This document shows positions 26,267-35,514 of a stretch of DNA of 64,000 nucleotides, one piece after another. Within the stretch, counting starts at the first letter, position 1. Each line of letters opens with the position of its first letter. Made by a program: the position numbers and the translations under genes. Source of the DNA: Dactylococcopsis salina PCC 8305 (GTDB taxonomy: Bacteria; Cyanobacteriota; Cyanobacteriia; Cyanobacteriales; Rubidibacteraceae); NCBI RefSeq assembly GCF_000317615.1, contig NC_019780.1, positions 2,501,840 through 2,565,839 on the forward strand, read 5' to 3'. The notes under the pieces are model-generated. The model had not been told where the DNA came from. It made no database searches and saw only the letters and a list, made by a program, of their open reading frames with translations.

Positions 26267-26719
26267 TTGACCTTAAAAACCCATCAAACCGATCATTTAA
26301 ATTCAGAAGGGGATTTTTTTTTAGGGGGTCTTGAAAATTTACCCCCTTTAGAACAACTTTCGCCAGCTGCTTTGGCTTATATTGGAGATGCGGTTTATGA
26401 GCTTTATTTACGTTTATATTATTTGCTTCCCCCGAAAAAAATTGGTGAATATCATCAATTAGTGGTGTCGGAAGTACGAGCAGAAAATCAAGCTCGACAG
26501 TTACAGATTTTAATGCCATTTTTAACTGAATCAGAACAAGCAATTGTCAAGCGAGGACGCAATGCGGCAAAAAAGCATCCCCGTCGTTTATCTCCGAAAG
26601 TTTATCAACAAGCAACCAGTTTAGAAACGTTGGTGGGATATCTATTTTTGAGCGATCGAGATCGTTTAAAATCACTACTGTTATCTTTAAAAGAAAAGGA
26701 AACTACTGATAACAGTTAA
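26267..26719 (+). CDS. mrnC: Mini-ribonuclease III
   Basis: A 150-residue RNase III-like enzyme without the double-stranded-RNA-binding domain, used in 23S rRNA maturation. The core [20 protein letters not shown] contains the catalytic Asp in [20 protein letters not shown] and the end motif [13 protein letters not shown] (E-x-x-x-G) follow. TTG 26267 is the chosen start. Between the STAS gene (17 bp upstream) and the rRNA methyltransferase, in the same direction, so an RNA-processing operon is likely. Confidence 0.9.
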   Translation: MTLKTHQTDHLNSEGDFFLGGLENLPPLEQLSPAALAYIGDAVYELYLRLYYLLPPKKIGEYHQLVVSEVRAENQARQLQILMPFLTESEQAIVKRGRNAAKKHPRRLSPKVYQQATSLETLVGYLFLSDRDRLKSLLLSLKEKETTDNS

Positions 26720-26742
26720 CCGCGCTGAGGAAAGTAATAAAA

Positions 26743-27651
26743 ATGAGTGAAAAACCCCGTCCAGGCAAACCCAAACCAAAAAGAGGAAAGCCGTTTCCGT
26801 CTTCTCGTCGCCCCAAAATTCAACAACCGAATCGCCCCCGAAAAGAAGCGGAAAATCCCGAAAATGATGAGGAAGAAAATAATGATTTAATTTATGGTCG
26901 TCATACGGTTTTAGCGGCGTTAGAAGGTCAGCGACAACTGAATCGGATTTGGATTACACCGAAACTTCGTTATAGTGCTTCGTTTAATTCCTTGTTACAA
27001 ACGGCGAAAAAGCAGGGAAGTATTATTGATGAAGTGGAAATGGATCGGTTAAATCAAATTACCGAAGGCGCAAATCATCAAGGAATCGCGGCACAAGTTG
27101 CTCCCTATCCCTATTTGGATTTAACAGAATTGATGGAAAAAGCGCGATCGAGCAGTGAAAAGCCAATCATCATCGCCGCCGAAGGAATTACCGATCCCCA
27201 AAACTTAGGGGCGATTATCCGCACCGCAGAAGCATTAGGGGCGCAAGGGTTAGTCATTCCCCAACGGAGGGCTGTCGGAATCACTTCTACTGTGATGAAA
27301 GTGGCAGCAGGGGGCTTAGAATACCTTCCTGTGGCACGGGTGGTTAACTTTTCTCGTGCTTTGGAAGAGTTAAAAAAAGCTGGATTTTGGATTTATGGCA
27401 CAGTCGCAGGGGAGGGAACACTGTTACCGCAAGTGAACTTTGATCAGTCAGTGGTTTTAGTGATCGGAGGCGAAGCGAAAGGGTTGAATTTATTGACGCA
27501 ACGCCATTGTGATCAGTTGGTGTCTATTCCTTTAGTGGGAAAAACGGAAAGTTTAAATGCTCATGTTGCTTGCGCGATCGCCCTGTATGAGGTTTCCTGT
27601 CGTCGCCACAAGAAATTTCTGAATTTTTCACCAGAAAAAGAATCAACATAG
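26743..27651 (+). CDS. rlmB: 23S rRNA/tRNA 2'-O-ribose methyltransferase (SpoU/RlmB type)
   Basis: The 302 residues have a basic, proline-rich N-terminal extension (1-45), an L30e-like substrate domain beginning [20 protein letters not shown], and a SPOUT knot domain with motif 1 [17 protein letters not shown], motif 2 VIGGEAKGL and motif 3 [20 protein letters not shown], which bind S-adenosylmethionine. RlmB methylates G2251 of 23S rRNA; whether this copy is RlmB or another SpoU member is not certain. Confidence 0.9.
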   Translation: MSEKPRPGKPKPKRGKPFPSSRRPKIQQPNRPRKEAENPENDEEENNDLIYGRHTVLAALEGQRQLNRIWITPKLRYSASFNSLLQTAKKQGSIIDEVEMDRLNQITEGANHQGIAAQVAPYPYLDLTELMEKARSSSEKPIIIAAEGITDPQNLGAIIRTAEALGAQGLVIPQRRAVGITSTVMKVAAGGLEYLPVARVVNFSRALEELKKAGFWIYGTVAGEGTLLPQVNFDQSVVLVIGGEAKGLNLLTQRHCDQLVSIPLVGKTESLNAHVACAIALYEVSCRRHKKFLNFSPEKEST

Positions 27652-27700
27652 CAGTACGGTAGAATTATTTTAGACAGCAATCGCGTCACCTTCAAGAAAC

Positions 27701-27997
27701 ATGGAAGACTTCATCCTATCAATCCTAGAATTTTTCGGAAAAGCCTGGTGGGTGGAAATCAAAACCGAATCCCCCCGATGCACTTATTATTTTGGTCCCT
27801 TCGTGAGAAAACAGGAGGCAAAGCAACATCAATCAGGCTATGTAGAGGATTTAGAGGGAGAAGGAGCAGTTATTTCTTCTCTAGAAATCAAACGTTGTAA
27901 ACCCGTTATCCTCACCGATTATGATGAAAATGAAACGGAAGGGGAAGAGAAATTTCCCAGTTTAAGTCATTACAAGTCTAAGTCTTTTCACGAGTAA
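27701..27997 (+). CDS. DUF1816 small protein
   Basis: A 98-residue protein with the conserved WWVEIKTESPRCTYYFGPF and GYVEDLEGEGAVISSLEIKR of DUF1816, a cyanobacterial family that sometimes accompanies phycobilisome or CpcD-like domains; its function is not established. The C-terminal tail (DYDENETEGEEKFPSL) is acidic. Its 3' end overlaps the 3' end of folB by about 20 bp on the other strand. Confidence 0.85.
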   Translation: MEDFILSILEFFGKAWWVEIKTESPRCTYYFGPFVRKQEAKQHQSGYVEDLEGEGAVISSLEIKRCKPVILTDYDENETEGEEKFPSLSHYKSKSFHE

Positions 27998-28337
27998 TTG
28001 TGACAGTGATTTCCCCATCGAAGTTAGGAATCGGTGGCGCTGGTTTCGAGAGTTCAACACATACTTCTTGCACTAAGTCAAGTTCTAAAATTGCTTGCGC
28101 GATCCGATGGGCGAGTTTTTCAATTAAGGCAAATTTTTCCGTCTCAATAATTTGTTTTACCCGCGCGATCGCGCTTCTATAATCTAACGTATCTTCAATG
28201 CGATCGCTGACTCCTGCTGGGGCTAAATCTAGGCTTAAAATCAGATTCACCTCAAACCATTGTCCCAACACTTGTTCTTCTGGTAAAAAGCCAGTGTAGC
28301 CATAACAACGAATTTCATTAAGCTCGATCGTGTCCAT
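27978..28337 (-). CDS. folB: Dihydroneopterin aldolase
   Basis: Converts dihydroneopterin to hydroxymethyldihydropterin and glycolaldehyde in folate synthesis. The 119 residues have the tunnelling fold: MDTIELNEIRCYGYTGFLPE with the active-site E, GQWFEVNLILSLDLAP, DTLDYRSAIARVKQII, LIEKLAHRIAQAIL and VELSKPAPPIPNF, where the Lys of LSKP is catalytic. Complete. Confidence 0.95.
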   Translation of the reverse strand: MDTIELNEIRCYGYTGFLPEEQVLGQWFEVNLILSLDLAPAGVSDRIEDTLDYRSAIARVKQIIETEKFALIEKLAHRIAQAILELDLVQEVCVELSKPAPPIPNFDGEITVTITREKT

Positions 28338-28412
28338 AACGGTTTAAAATATGTAGAATCTTGTATTAATTTTACAACAGTCAATTAGGACTTACGCAGT
28401 TAAATAAATTCC

Positions 28413-28485
28413 GCCCCCTAGCCCCCAAGTTTGGGGGGAATTAATTCATAAAGTCCCCCATAATTGGGGGATTTAGGGGGCAAGT
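28413..28485. repeat. Inverted pair of CCCCCTAGCCCCCAA-type repeats
   Basis: CCGCCCCCTAGCCCCCAAG-TTTGGGGGG and, 20 bp on, AGTCCCCCATAATTGGGGGA-TTTAGGGGGC. Same family as the tandem array at 29906-30062 and the copies near 39172-39362. It lies just before the potassium-transporter gene, so it is probably transcribed in its leader. Confidence 0.7.
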
Positions 28486-28524
28486 GCGTAACTTCTGTCA
28501 ATAATTAATAAATCATAAATTGTA

Positions 28525-29865
28525 ATGAGTATTGCGCGAACCATTTGTTTGGGTTTTATCGCCGTTATTTTCATCGGTACTCTCTTATTAACATTACCTT
28601 TTACCACAGCAGAAGGCAATTGGAATGATCCGATTACCGCACTTTTTACCGCAACTTCCGCCGTTTGCGTCACAGGTTTAGCGGTTGTCGATACAGGAAC
28701 TTATTTCTCCTTTTGGGGACAATTGATTATTTTATTATTAATTCAAGTGGGAGGATTAGGCTATATGACAACTAACACCTTCCTCTTATTTTTAATTCGG
28801 AATAAATTCGATTTTCGGCAAAAGATAGCGATTCAAGAATCATTCGATCGCCCTTTTCTGCAAGGAAGTAAAAATCTCTTAACTTCCATTGTCGCCACAA
28901 CAATCATCTTTGAATTAACGGGATTTTTTTTGTTACTTCCCCTGTTTTCTGAACAGTCTCACTCAATTTGGTTAGCTTTATTTCACAGTATTAGTGCTTG
29001 GAATAATGCAGGTTTCAGTTTATTTAGTAATAGCTTAATGGACTATCGATCGTCCTTAATTGCCAACTTAGTGATTCCGTTTTTAATTATATTTGGTGGT
29101 TTAGGATATCAAGCCATCTTTGAGATTTTTATCTGGTTAAGACAGCAGTTCGATCGAATCATCTTAAAAAAAAGTCAAGAAATTTTTGTTTTTTCCCTCA
29201 ATTCTAAAATTGTCACCAATACCACAGTTATCCTCTTAATTTTAGGGACAATTGCCTTTTTCTTAACCGACTTTAGTAATAAAGAAGTCTTGGGAGATTT
29301 ACCCTTAAAAGAACGCTTATTGGGGGCCTGGTTTCAATCTGTAACCACTCGCACTGCTGGTTTTAATACCATTGACATTAGTAAAATGACAGATGCGGGT
29401 TTATTTATTACAATTGCTTTTATGGTCATTGGAGCAAGTCCAAGTGGAACAGGTGGCGGCTTAAAAACAACAACTCTAAGAATCTTAATTAACGCCACAA
29501 TTTCCACATTACAAGGGAAAACCAATGTCATTATTTACAAAAGACGAGTGCCAGTAAACTTAATTTTAAAAGCATTAGGGGTATTATGTGCATTTTTTAC
29601 CTTACTAACCATTGTCACCGCTTTAATTGCAATTACTGATCCTGACTTAAGTTTTATTCAAATTTTGTTTGAAGTCTGTTCTGCTTTTGCTACCGTTGGA
29701 CTTTCTACAGGAATTACAGGAAGTTTATCCGCACTAGGAAAGCTGATTATTGTGGTGACAATGTATATGGGAAGAGTGGGAATTTTGATTGTTATTAATA
29801 CCATTGTTCGGGAATCTCATCCTAGCACAATTCAGTATCCCGAAGAAAATCTATTGGTAGGATAA
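28525..29865 (+). CDS. ktrB: KtrB/TrkH-type potassium transporter, membrane subunit
   Basis: Forms the K+ pathway of a Ktr/Trk uptake system in the plasma membrane. The 446 residues have the four M1-P-M2 repeats, each with a filter-like glycine: TSAVCVTGLAVVDTGTYFSF, SAWNNAGFSLF, VTTRTAGFNTIDIS and CSAFATVGLSTGITG. Conserved GPSGTGGG-like loop appears as GASPSGTGGGLKTTT. The partner KtrA gene follows after a repeat-filled gap. Confidence 0.92.
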   Translation: MSIARTICLGFIAVIFIGTLLLTLPFTTAEGNWNDPITALFTATSAVCVTGLAVVDTGTYFSFWGQLIILLLIQVGGLGYMTTNTFLLFLIRNKFDFRQKIAIQESFDRPFLQGSKNLLTSIVATTIIFELTGFFLLLPLFSEQSHSIWLALFHSISAWNNAGFSLFSNSLMDYRSSLIANLVIPFLIIFGGLGYQAIFEIFIWLRQQFDRIILKKSQEIFVFSLNSKIVTNTTVILLILGTIAFFLTDFSNKEVLGDLPLKERLLGAWFQSVTTRTAGFNTIDISKMTDAGLFITIAFMVIGASPSGTGGGLKTTTLRILINATISTLQGKTNVIIYKRRVPVNLILKALGVLCAFFTLLTIVTALIAITDPDLSFIQILFEVCSAFATVGLSTGITGSLSALGKLIIVVTMYMGRVGILIVINTIVRESHPSTIQYPEENLLVG

Positions 29866-29905
29866 AATTATCTATAGCAATACGATTTAATTGGTGAAAA
29901 CCCGA

Positions 29906-30062
29906 AGCAAATCCCCCCAAATTTGGGGGCTAGGGGGCAAATCCCCCCAAATTTGGGGGCTAGGGGGCAAATCCCCCCAAATTTAGGGGCTAGGGGGCAA
30001 AATCCCCCCAAATTTGAAGGCTAGGGGGCAAAATCCCCCAAATTTGGGGGCTAGGGGGCAAA
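29906..30062. repeat. Five tandem copies of a 30-31-bp palindromic repeat
   Basis: The unit AAATCCCCCCAAATTTGGGG-GCTAGGGGGC is repeated five times; copies 3-5 carry small changes (TTTAGGGG, TTTGAAGG, one extra A). Each unit can form a hairpin (CCCCCAAATTTGGGGG). It fills the gap between ktrB and ktrA and would give a strongly structured stretch if the two are co-transcribed. Confidence 0.9.
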
Positions 30063-30120
30063 ATAACCAGTATTATATTTCTATTGTAAATTAGTCAATA
30101 AATAATAAATCATTAACGTC

Positions 30121-30876
30121 GTGGATATTAGAGCATCTCTTAAAATTTTTAATCAACTTCGTCATCAACCAAAAGAATTTGCTGTTATTGGTTTGGGGCG
30201 CTTTGGTCAAGCCGTCTGTCGAGAATTACGCAATTTAGGCTGTGAAGTTTTAGGGACCGATCGAGATGAAAAATTAGTCAATCAAGTATTAACAGATAGC
30301 CTTGTTTCTCATGCCATACAATTAGATTCTACCGAACCAGCAGCTCTCAAAGAAGCAGGAATTTTTGAATTTGAAGTTGTTATTATTGCCATTGGGGATT
30401 ATGTCCAAGAAAGCATCATTAGCACCCTCAATGTTAAAGAAAACGGGGTTAAATATGTGGTTGCTAAAGCCTCGTCTCATATTCATGGTAAACTTTTAAA
30501 ACGAGTGGGCGCCGATCGAGTCGTCTTTCCAGAAAGGGATGCGGGTTATGAACTCGCCCACGCTCTCGCCCAACCCGCAATCTTAGAAAAGTTTGATCTT
30601 GATCCCGAACATAGCATCGTTGACATTCAAATTCCTGAAGCCTTTAATGGACAAACCTTAGCCGAATTAGAACTAAGAAATCGTTACGGATTAAACGTCA
30701 TTGCGATTAAATATGGGGAAAAATTTGATATTAATCCCACCCCCAATTATCAACTCGTCAAAGGTTCACAAATGATTGTCGTCGGTTCAAATAAAGATAT
30801 TAAACGTTTACCCACAGATTCTAATCAACAACATATTCAATCCGATGAAGCTGGCGAATTAGAAAAAGGAGTTTAA
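30121..30876 (+). CDS. ktrA: KtrA/TrkA-type potassium uptake regulator
   Basis: Cytoplasmic nucleotide-binding ring subunit that gates KtrB. GTG 30121 starts the 251-residue protein. TrkA-N domain with EFAVIGLGRFGQAVCREL (Gly-x-Gly-x-x-Gly) and the acidic end of strand 2 (LGTDRDEKLV), then VVAKASSHIHGKLLKRVGAD and FPERDAGYELAHALA; the TrkA-C domain is about residues 150-225 with DIQIPEAFNGQTLAELELRN. Pairs with ktrB upstream. Confidence 0.93.
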   Translation: MDIRASLKIFNQLRHQPKEFAVIGLGRFGQAVCRELRNLGCEVLGTDRDEKLVNQVLTDSLVSHAIQLDSTEPAALKEAGIFEFEVVIIAIGDYVQESIISTLNVKENGVKYVVAKASSHIHGKLLKRVGADRVVFPERDAGYELAHALAQPAILEKFDLDPEHSIVDIQIPEAFNGQTLAELELRNRYGLNVIAIKYGEKFDINPTPNYQLVKGSQMIVVGSNKDIKRLPTDSNQQHIQSDEAGELEKGV

Positions 30877-30925
30877 ACAACACGGTTCTTCGACAGTAGC
30901 TATGATAGAAAAATAGTAGAATAAG

Positions 30926-30952
30926 GCAAGAGGCAAGAGGCAAGAGGCAAAA
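30926..30952. repeat. GGCAAGA heptamer repeats
   Basis: AGGCAAG is repeated four times in AAGGCAAGAGGCAAGAGGCA-AGAGGCAAAAG, again a short tandem heptamer repeat. Same sequence as the variable middle of the MITEs at 7944 and 63673. Confidence 0.75.
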
Positions 30953-30986
30953 GTGTTAAAATAGTTTTTATATTAAAGACTTCAAA

Positions 30987-31073
30987 ATGTCAGAGATCAA
31001 AGACGTGAAAGATTTAATAATTTGGCAAAAAGGTATGGAAATTGCTGAACATAGATTGATTAATTTTCATTGA
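30987..31073 (+). pseudogene. N-terminal fragment of a four-helix-bundle (S23/DUF-type) protein
   Basis: ATG 30987 starts SEIKDVKDLIIWQKGMEIAE followed by HRLINFH and a stop after 28 residues. The phrase K-D-L-x-x-W-Q-K-G-M-x-x-A-E is the invariant beginning of four-helix-bundle/S23 proteins, which are about 120 residues long. The rest is missing, replaced by the tail of the next minus-strand gene. Confidence 0.65.
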
Positions 31074-31323
31074 AGCAATTAGAAATAATTTCATCTTGTT
31101 GGGCAATGCGTTCTTCTTTTGCTTGATTTAAATACTTTTCGATCGGTGGATTAAATGGTTGACTATTAACTCGATCTGATACTTTTCTTTTTAGTTGGAG
31201 AAGTTCTTGATGTTCGTTTTCCCAATCTTCTTGAGTGTGAAGTTTGGCTTCAATTAAGGCTTGTTCTTCTGGAGTTAGGCTTTTAATCAGTTGAATAATC
31301 GATTCTATTAGTTGTGTGTTCAT
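31060..31323 (-). CDS. Small hypothetical protein, antitoxin-like
   Basis: An 87-residue acidic helical protein (SIIQLIKSLTPEEQALIEAK, then a charged C-terminus EEKY/KEERIAQQDEI-type). Many cyanobacterial antitoxins begin with an L-x-P-E-E helix like this, but I cannot name a family and no toxin gene is adjacent in the right orientation. Its 3' end overlaps the four-helix fragment. Confidence 0.45.
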   Translation of the reverse strand: MNTQLIESIIQLIKSLTPEEQALIEAKLHTQEDWENEHQELLQLKRKVSDRVNSQPFNPPIEKYLNQAKEERIAQQDEIISNCFNEN

Positions 31324-31357
31324 AGTTATATTATCCTTAGTTCATTTTTTGATTACC

Positions 31358-31738
31358 TTAACCTTCCAGAAATCTTGCCACCTCTTGCAGAACATCACTA
31401 AGATCAGGCTTTTGTGAGGCAATCACCCGATCCTTAAGATGTTTATGATCGGGAAAAGTTTCAAGATCAGGAAAATGTGGTGTGCTGTCATAACGAAAGA
31501 TCAACTGATTCTCTCCATCCTGAAAATGATAACGATAATCAAGATATGTTATCTGACCCTCAACGACTAAAATTGCTTCGCTTACTGCTAAGAGATAGAC
31601 TTGATTTGCTCTTACTCGCAATCGCAAATTGGCTCTAGATGAGGTGAGTAAAGTTCCTTGAAATTGTTCAACATAAAAAGCAGAATACTGAGATAAGCAA
31701 GCCTCCACACGATCGAAGTATTTTAGCAGGGAGATCAC
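31358..31738 (-). CDS. TumE-like toxin (DUF6516)
   Basis: I start at GTG 31738, which overlaps the stop of the preceding gene (GTGA), because the part further upstream is out-of-family. The 126 residues contain YFDRVEACLSQYSAFYVEQF, RANLRLRVRANQVYLLAVSE, and LDYRYHFQDGENQLIFRYDS with TPHFPDLETFPDHKH, the pattern of DUF6516, whose members include the TumE toxin of TumAE modules. The activity is inferred from family and operon layout. Confidence 0.7.
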   Translation of the reverse strand: MISLLKYFDRVEACLSQYSAFYVEQFQGTLLTSSRANLRLRVRANQVYLLAVSEAILVVEGQITYLDYRYHFQDGENQLIFRYDSTPHFPDLETFPDHKHLKDRVIASQKPDLSDVLQEVARFLEG

Positions 31739-31974
31739 GCGACATTTTGAAGGTTTTGAAGTTGGGTGTTCAGTTCTTGGCGAATAGCGAGAAAATGTTG
31801 ATAGTTTCCAGACCATTCCAGGAAGTCTTCGTCGTCAGATAGTAAGCCTTCGGAATATTGCTCAAAGAATTCCTCTGACTCCATCTGATATCGATTTTCA
31901 TAAGTTTTAAGGGTTTTAACTAAGGCAATGAGGGCATCAAGTTCGGTGGTATATTCGACAATTTGTTTACGCAT
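31735..31974 (-). CDS. Likely TumA-type antitoxin partner
   Basis: A 79-residue acidic protein from ATG 31974 (MRKQIVEYTTELDALIALVK); an ATG three codons further up is also possible. It is helical and charged (ESEEFFEQYSEGLLSDDEDF) and its stop overlaps the start of the TumE-like gene by 4 bp, the arrangement expected for an antitoxin with its toxin. I cannot see a DNA-binding motif. Confidence 0.6.
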   Translation of the reverse strand: MRKQIVEYTTELDALIALVKTLKTYENRYQMESEEFFEQYSEGLLSDDEDFLEWSGNYQHFLAIRQELNTQLQNLQNVA

Positions 31975-32059
31975 ACTAAACAATCTCCATAAATAGACAA
32001 TTTCTGTAGTGCCATAGGAGCGAACAATTGTTCACCCCTAAATTTTCAGAATGATTGAG

Positions 32060-33532
32060 TTAGCTACAAACCCAGTTCACTAAAGTTCTGACGGGGAAAC
32101 CCGTTGCACCAGCGTTGTTAACGCCGCTTTCTTTATCAATCCAAGCCGGTCCGGCGATGTCTAAATGCGCCCATGATGTATCGTTAACAAACTGCTTCAA
32201 AAATAACGCTGCGGTGATTGAACCACCTTGACGGGGGCCAACATTTTTCATGTCAGCAATCTCTGACTTCATCGCTTCAAAATACTTTTCTTCTAACGGC
32301 ATTTGCCAGATTTTTTCGCCTCCCACATCAGCCGCATTTTTTAACTGATCTGCGAGGAGATCATCGGTACTCCATAAACCACCGATATCATCCCCTAAAG
32401 CAATCACACAAGCGCCCGTGAGTGTCGCTAAATCAACGATCGCATCCACTCCTAATTTTTCCGCAAACACAAGGGCATCAGCAAGGGTTAACCGCCCTTC
32501 TGCGTCGGTATTGTTCACCTCGATCGTTTTACCATTAGAAGCAGTGAGAATGTCTCCTGGGTGCATGGCATGACCACTAATCATGTTTTCCGTGGCAGCA
32601 CTAATAAAATGAACTTCGACATCGGGTTTCAATTGAGCAATTGCTTTCGCTGCGCCAAGCGTCGCACCAGCGCCCCCCATATCCATTTTCATGGTTTCGA
32701 TGCCACTTCCAGCAGGTTTTAGGTTTAATCCCCCAGAATCAAAGGTTACGCCCTTACCGACAATGGCAACTTTACGGCGGGGTGTACCTTGGGGTTTGTA
32801 GGTGAGATGGATAAATTTCGGGGGAATATCCGAGGCTTGAGCTACCCCTAAATATGCTCCCATACCGAGTTTTTCACAGTCTTCTTTTTCTAGAATTTCT
32901 ACTTCTAAACCGTGTTCCGCTGCCAGTTCTTCGGCTAAGTTTGCAAGAGTGACAGAGGTAACGGAGTTGGCTGGCGCGGCGACCAATTGTTTCGCGAGAA
33001 TTACCCCATCACAAATTTGTTCAGCTTTGGTAATGGCGGCGGCTTGATCCCCTAATTCCAATAATTCCACGCTTTCCAGTTTTAAGGGGTTCTCTTCTGG
33101 TTCCGACTTGAAACGACGATCTTCGTAAAGAGCGAGGGTGATTCCTTCTGTGATTGCTTGCGCGGTGAGGGCTTGATTATTATCAACGATCGGGAGACTG
33201 ATGGCAAGGTTTTTACTGTGTTGAGACTTTGCTAACCGCGCGATCGAGCCGCCAGCGACGCGAACTGTATCCAACTTAAAATCTTTGGTTTCCCCTAACC
33301 CCACTAACATAATTTTGCGAACGGGCGTATTTCCCCCGACTCGTGTCACAACATTACTGCCAGCTTTTCCTTCAAAATTGGTTTCTGCAATTAACTCTTT
33401 AATTGTTCCAGCTAACTTTTCATCTAATTCTGCTAATTCACCAGTGACGGTAACGCCACCGACAAATAACCCGACAGCGAGGGTATCACCACTCCAACTT
33501 AAAGTCGTTTGCTCTGTTGCTTGTACTTTCAT
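32060..33532 (-). CDS. pepA: Leucyl aminopeptidase (M17)
   Basis: Removes N-terminal amino acids from peptides using two metal ions, in the cytoplasm. I choose ATG 33532 ([13 protein letters not shown]), giving 490 residues; a start ten codons upstream is possible. The catalytic domain carries [20 protein letters not shown] (metal ligands), [13 protein letters not shown], the signature [15 protein letters not shown] and [14 protein letters not shown]. Complete. Confidence 0.96.
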   Translation of the reverse strand: MKVQATEQTTLSWSGDTLAVGLFVGGVTVTGELAELDEKLAGTIKELIAETNFEGKAGSNVVTRVGGNTPVRKIMLVGLGETKDFKLDTVRVAGGSIARLAKSQHSKNLAISLPIVDNNQALTAQAITEGITLALYEDRRFKSEPEENPLKLESVELLELGDQAAAITKAEQICDGVILAKQLVAAPANSVTSVTLANLAEELAAEHGLEVEILEKEDCEKLGMGAYLGVAQASDIPPKFIHLTYKPQGTPRRKVAIVGKGVTFDSGGLNLKPAGSGIETMKMDMGGAGATLGAAKAIAQLKPDVEVHFISAATENMISGHAMHPGDILTASNGKTIEVNNTDAEGRLTLADALVFAEKLGVDAIVDLATLTGACVIALGDDIGGLWSTDDLLADQLKNAADVGGEKIWQMPLEEKYFEAMKSEIADMKNVGPRQGGSITAALFLKQFVNDTSWAHLDIAGPAWIDKESGVNNAGATGFPVRTLVNWVCS

Positions 33533-33571
33533 CTTAGCTTTTTTATCCGTTCTTAAAATCAATACTCTTTC

Positions 33572-34003
33572 CTATTCTAAGCAATATTGATTAATTTTTG
33601 TGACTAATTCCTCTTCGGGAGCAGTTGCTTCTTTGATTGCTTTTTGGGCTTGTTTTAAGTTAGTTTTATCTTTATTCTCATAAGCTCTAACAAACGATCG
33701 AGTCGCGGTGGCTGTCTCCCGATACATAATCGCAAACTCCTTTTGATAGGCTTGTAACTGTTCATCAGTAATTTCTAAACTTGCCATTTCTTCTGCTGCC
33801 AGTTCCATGGTATCCGCCGCCAATAAAGTGGCTTCGAGATCAGTGCTTTTCCTATCATTTGTTAACTGCTTTGCTTCCTTCACCGTACCATTAGCGATGC
33901 TAATAATTTCTCGACATTGATTCGTTTTTGTTTCCGCGCAACCACTGACAAGGAAAGTGAGAGTTACTGTCAGCGATAAAGCTCCTTTCAATTCTCTGAT
34001 CAT
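33572..34003 (-). CDS. Putative lipoprotein, helical
   Basis: A 143-residue protein with a lipoprotein signal (LSLTVTLTFLVSGC, lipobox LVSGC) so Cys22 is predicted to be lipidated. The mature part is almost wholly helical and charged (REIISIANGTVKEAKQLTND, EMASLEITDEQLQAYQKEF) and ends KINQYCLE. Family not recognised; similar small helical lipoproteins are common in cyanobacteria. Located just behind the start of pepA on the same strand. Confidence 0.7.
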   Translation of the reverse strand: MIRELKGALSLTVTLTFLVSGCAETKTNQCREIISIANGTVKEAKQLTNDRKSTDLEATLLAADTMELAAEEMASLEITDEQLQAYQKEFAIMYRETATATRSFVRAYENKDKTNLKQAQKAIKEATAPEEELVTKINQYCLE

Positions 34004-34041
34004 AAGACTACTCAGTCTAGGAATGAATTTCTGTAATACTT

Positions 34042-34140
34042 ATAGCAGTTCTAATTCATTTGTAAAAATTTGATAAACCGTTCCCCCCTTTCAAAGGGGG
34101 GTTAGGGGGGATTAATTTACAATTCATTTGGGATTGCTAT
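34042..34140. repeat. 99-bp MITE-like inverted-repeat element, copy 2
   Basis: Reverse complement of the element at 134-230 over nearly its full length: ATAGCAGTTCTAATTCATTT at the left, ATTTACAATTCATTTGGGAT-TGCTAT at the right, with the C/G palindrome CCCCCCTTTCAAAGGGGGG in the centre. It sits in the divergent gap between the lipoprotein gene and bciB. The remainder of that gap (34141-34274) shows no gene. Confidence 0.75.
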
Positions 34141-34274
34141 GTCATCAATTGTTTTAATTTTACGTTACCCTAACCTCAATCATAGAAGATTCAGTAACGC
34201 TGAATTGTCCCCTGTCAATTCTTGAATTATGCTAAGAAAAGTAGCCTTTAAATTACTAAACCAAACGTTTCTTC

Positions 34275-35471
34275 ATGAGTGTTGTTTCTTCCCATCATAA
34301 AGCTAAAGGTCTGAAACCCAATAGCCCACGACCAGCAAAAGCGCTTTGTAGTGAGTGCGGGTTATGTGATACCCATTATATCCACTACGTTAAAGAAGCC
34401 TGTGCCTTCCTCAATGAACAAATTGCAGCCTTAGAAGCGGAAGCTCATGGCAAAAGTCGAGACTTAACCCAAGAAGATGATCTCTATTTCGGTGTTCATC
34501 AAGAGATGATGGCGGCGCGAAACAAAGAGCCAATTGAAGGCGCACAATGGACAGGAATTGTAAGCTCGATCGCCTGTGAAATGTTAACACAAGGCAAAGT
34601 AGAAGGAGTGGTCTGTGTGCAAAATCACCCCGACGATCGATTCCAACCCATGCCAATCATAGCGCGAACGCCAGAGGAAGTGTTAGCCGCTCGTGTGAAC
34701 AAACCCACCCTTTCCCCCAATTTATCAATTCTCGAACAAGTAGAACAATCAGGGTTTAAGCGTCTTCTTGCCATCGGAGTCGGCTGTCAAATTCAAGCGC
34801 TACGATCGGTTCAAGATAAAATCGGCTTAGAAAAACTCTACGTTTTAGGAACGCCTTGCGTCGATAATGTCACCCGTGAAGGACTGCAAAAATTCCTAGA
34901 AACTACCAGCAAATCCCCCGAAACCGTTGTTCACTACGAATTTATGCAAGACTTTCGAGTTCACTTTAAGCATGAAGACGGCAGCATCGAGAAAGTTCCC
35001 TTTTTTGGACTCAACACCAAAAAACTAAAAGACGTTTTCGCCCCTTCCTGTATGAGTTGTTTTGATTATGTTAACTCTCTCGCCGATTTAGTCGTCGGTT
35101 ATATGGGCGCTCCCTTCCAATACCAATGGCTGGTAGTGCGTAATGATATTGGGAAAGAAATGTTAAACCTCGTCGCAGATCAACTGGAAACGCAGCCAGT
35201 AAGCTCCCAAGGTAATCGGAAAGCCGCCGTTCAACAAAGCATCCCAGCGTATGATCAAGGCGTAACCCTCCCCATGTGGGCAGCGAAATTAATGGGAGTT
35301 GTCATTGAAAAAATTGGTCCGAAAGGCTTAGAATATGCTCGCTTTTCCATTGATTCCCACTTTACTCGCAATTATCTCTATGTCAAACGTAACTATCCCG
35401 AAAAACTAGAGGATCATGTCCCCGAATTTGCGAAGCGAATTGTGGAACAATACGAACTACCAACAGACTGA
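34275..35471 (+). CDS. bciB: Ferredoxin-type divinyl (proto)chlorophyllide 8-vinyl reductase
   Basis: Reduces the 8-vinyl group of divinyl chlorophyll precursors with reduced ferredoxin, needed for normal chlorophyll a. The 398 residues belong to the F420-hydrogenase-beta-like family: Fe-S cluster ligands in ALCSECGLCDTHYIHYVKEA, LLAIGVGCQIQALRSVQDKI, VLGTPCVDNVTREGL, and a second Cys group in FAPSCMSCFDYVNSLADLVV. It matches the cyanobacterial slr1923-like form. Upstream of tatA and the CPP1-like gene in the same direction. Confidence 0.9.
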   Translation: MSVVSSHHKAKGLKPNSPRPAKALCSECGLCDTHYIHYVKEACAFLNEQIAALEAEAHGKSRDLTQEDDLYFGVHQEMMAARNKEPIEGAQWTGIVSSIACEMLTQGKVEGVVCVQNHPDDRFQPMPIIARTPEEVLAARVNKPTLSPNLSILEQVEQSGFKRLLAIGVGCQIQALRSVQDKIGLEKLYVLGTPCVDNVTREGLQKFLETTSKSPETVVHYEFMQDFRVHFKHEDGSIEKVPFFGLNTKKLKDVFAPSCMSCFDYVNSLADLVVGYMGAPFQYQWLVVRNDIGKEMLNLVADQLETQPVSSQGNRKAAVQQSIPAYDQGVTLPMWAAKLMGVVIEKIGPKGLEYARFSIDSHFTRNYLYVKRNYPEKLEDHVPEFAKRIVEQYELPTD

Positions 35472-35514
35472 AAAGATACACTAGAAACGAGCCACCTGAT
35501 CAGGAGAATTTAAC

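Noticed and set aside
29906..30062. CRISPR array
   Set aside because: The five 30-bp units are directly adjacent with no unique spacers, and each unit is a palindromic member of an interspersed repeat family; no cas genes.
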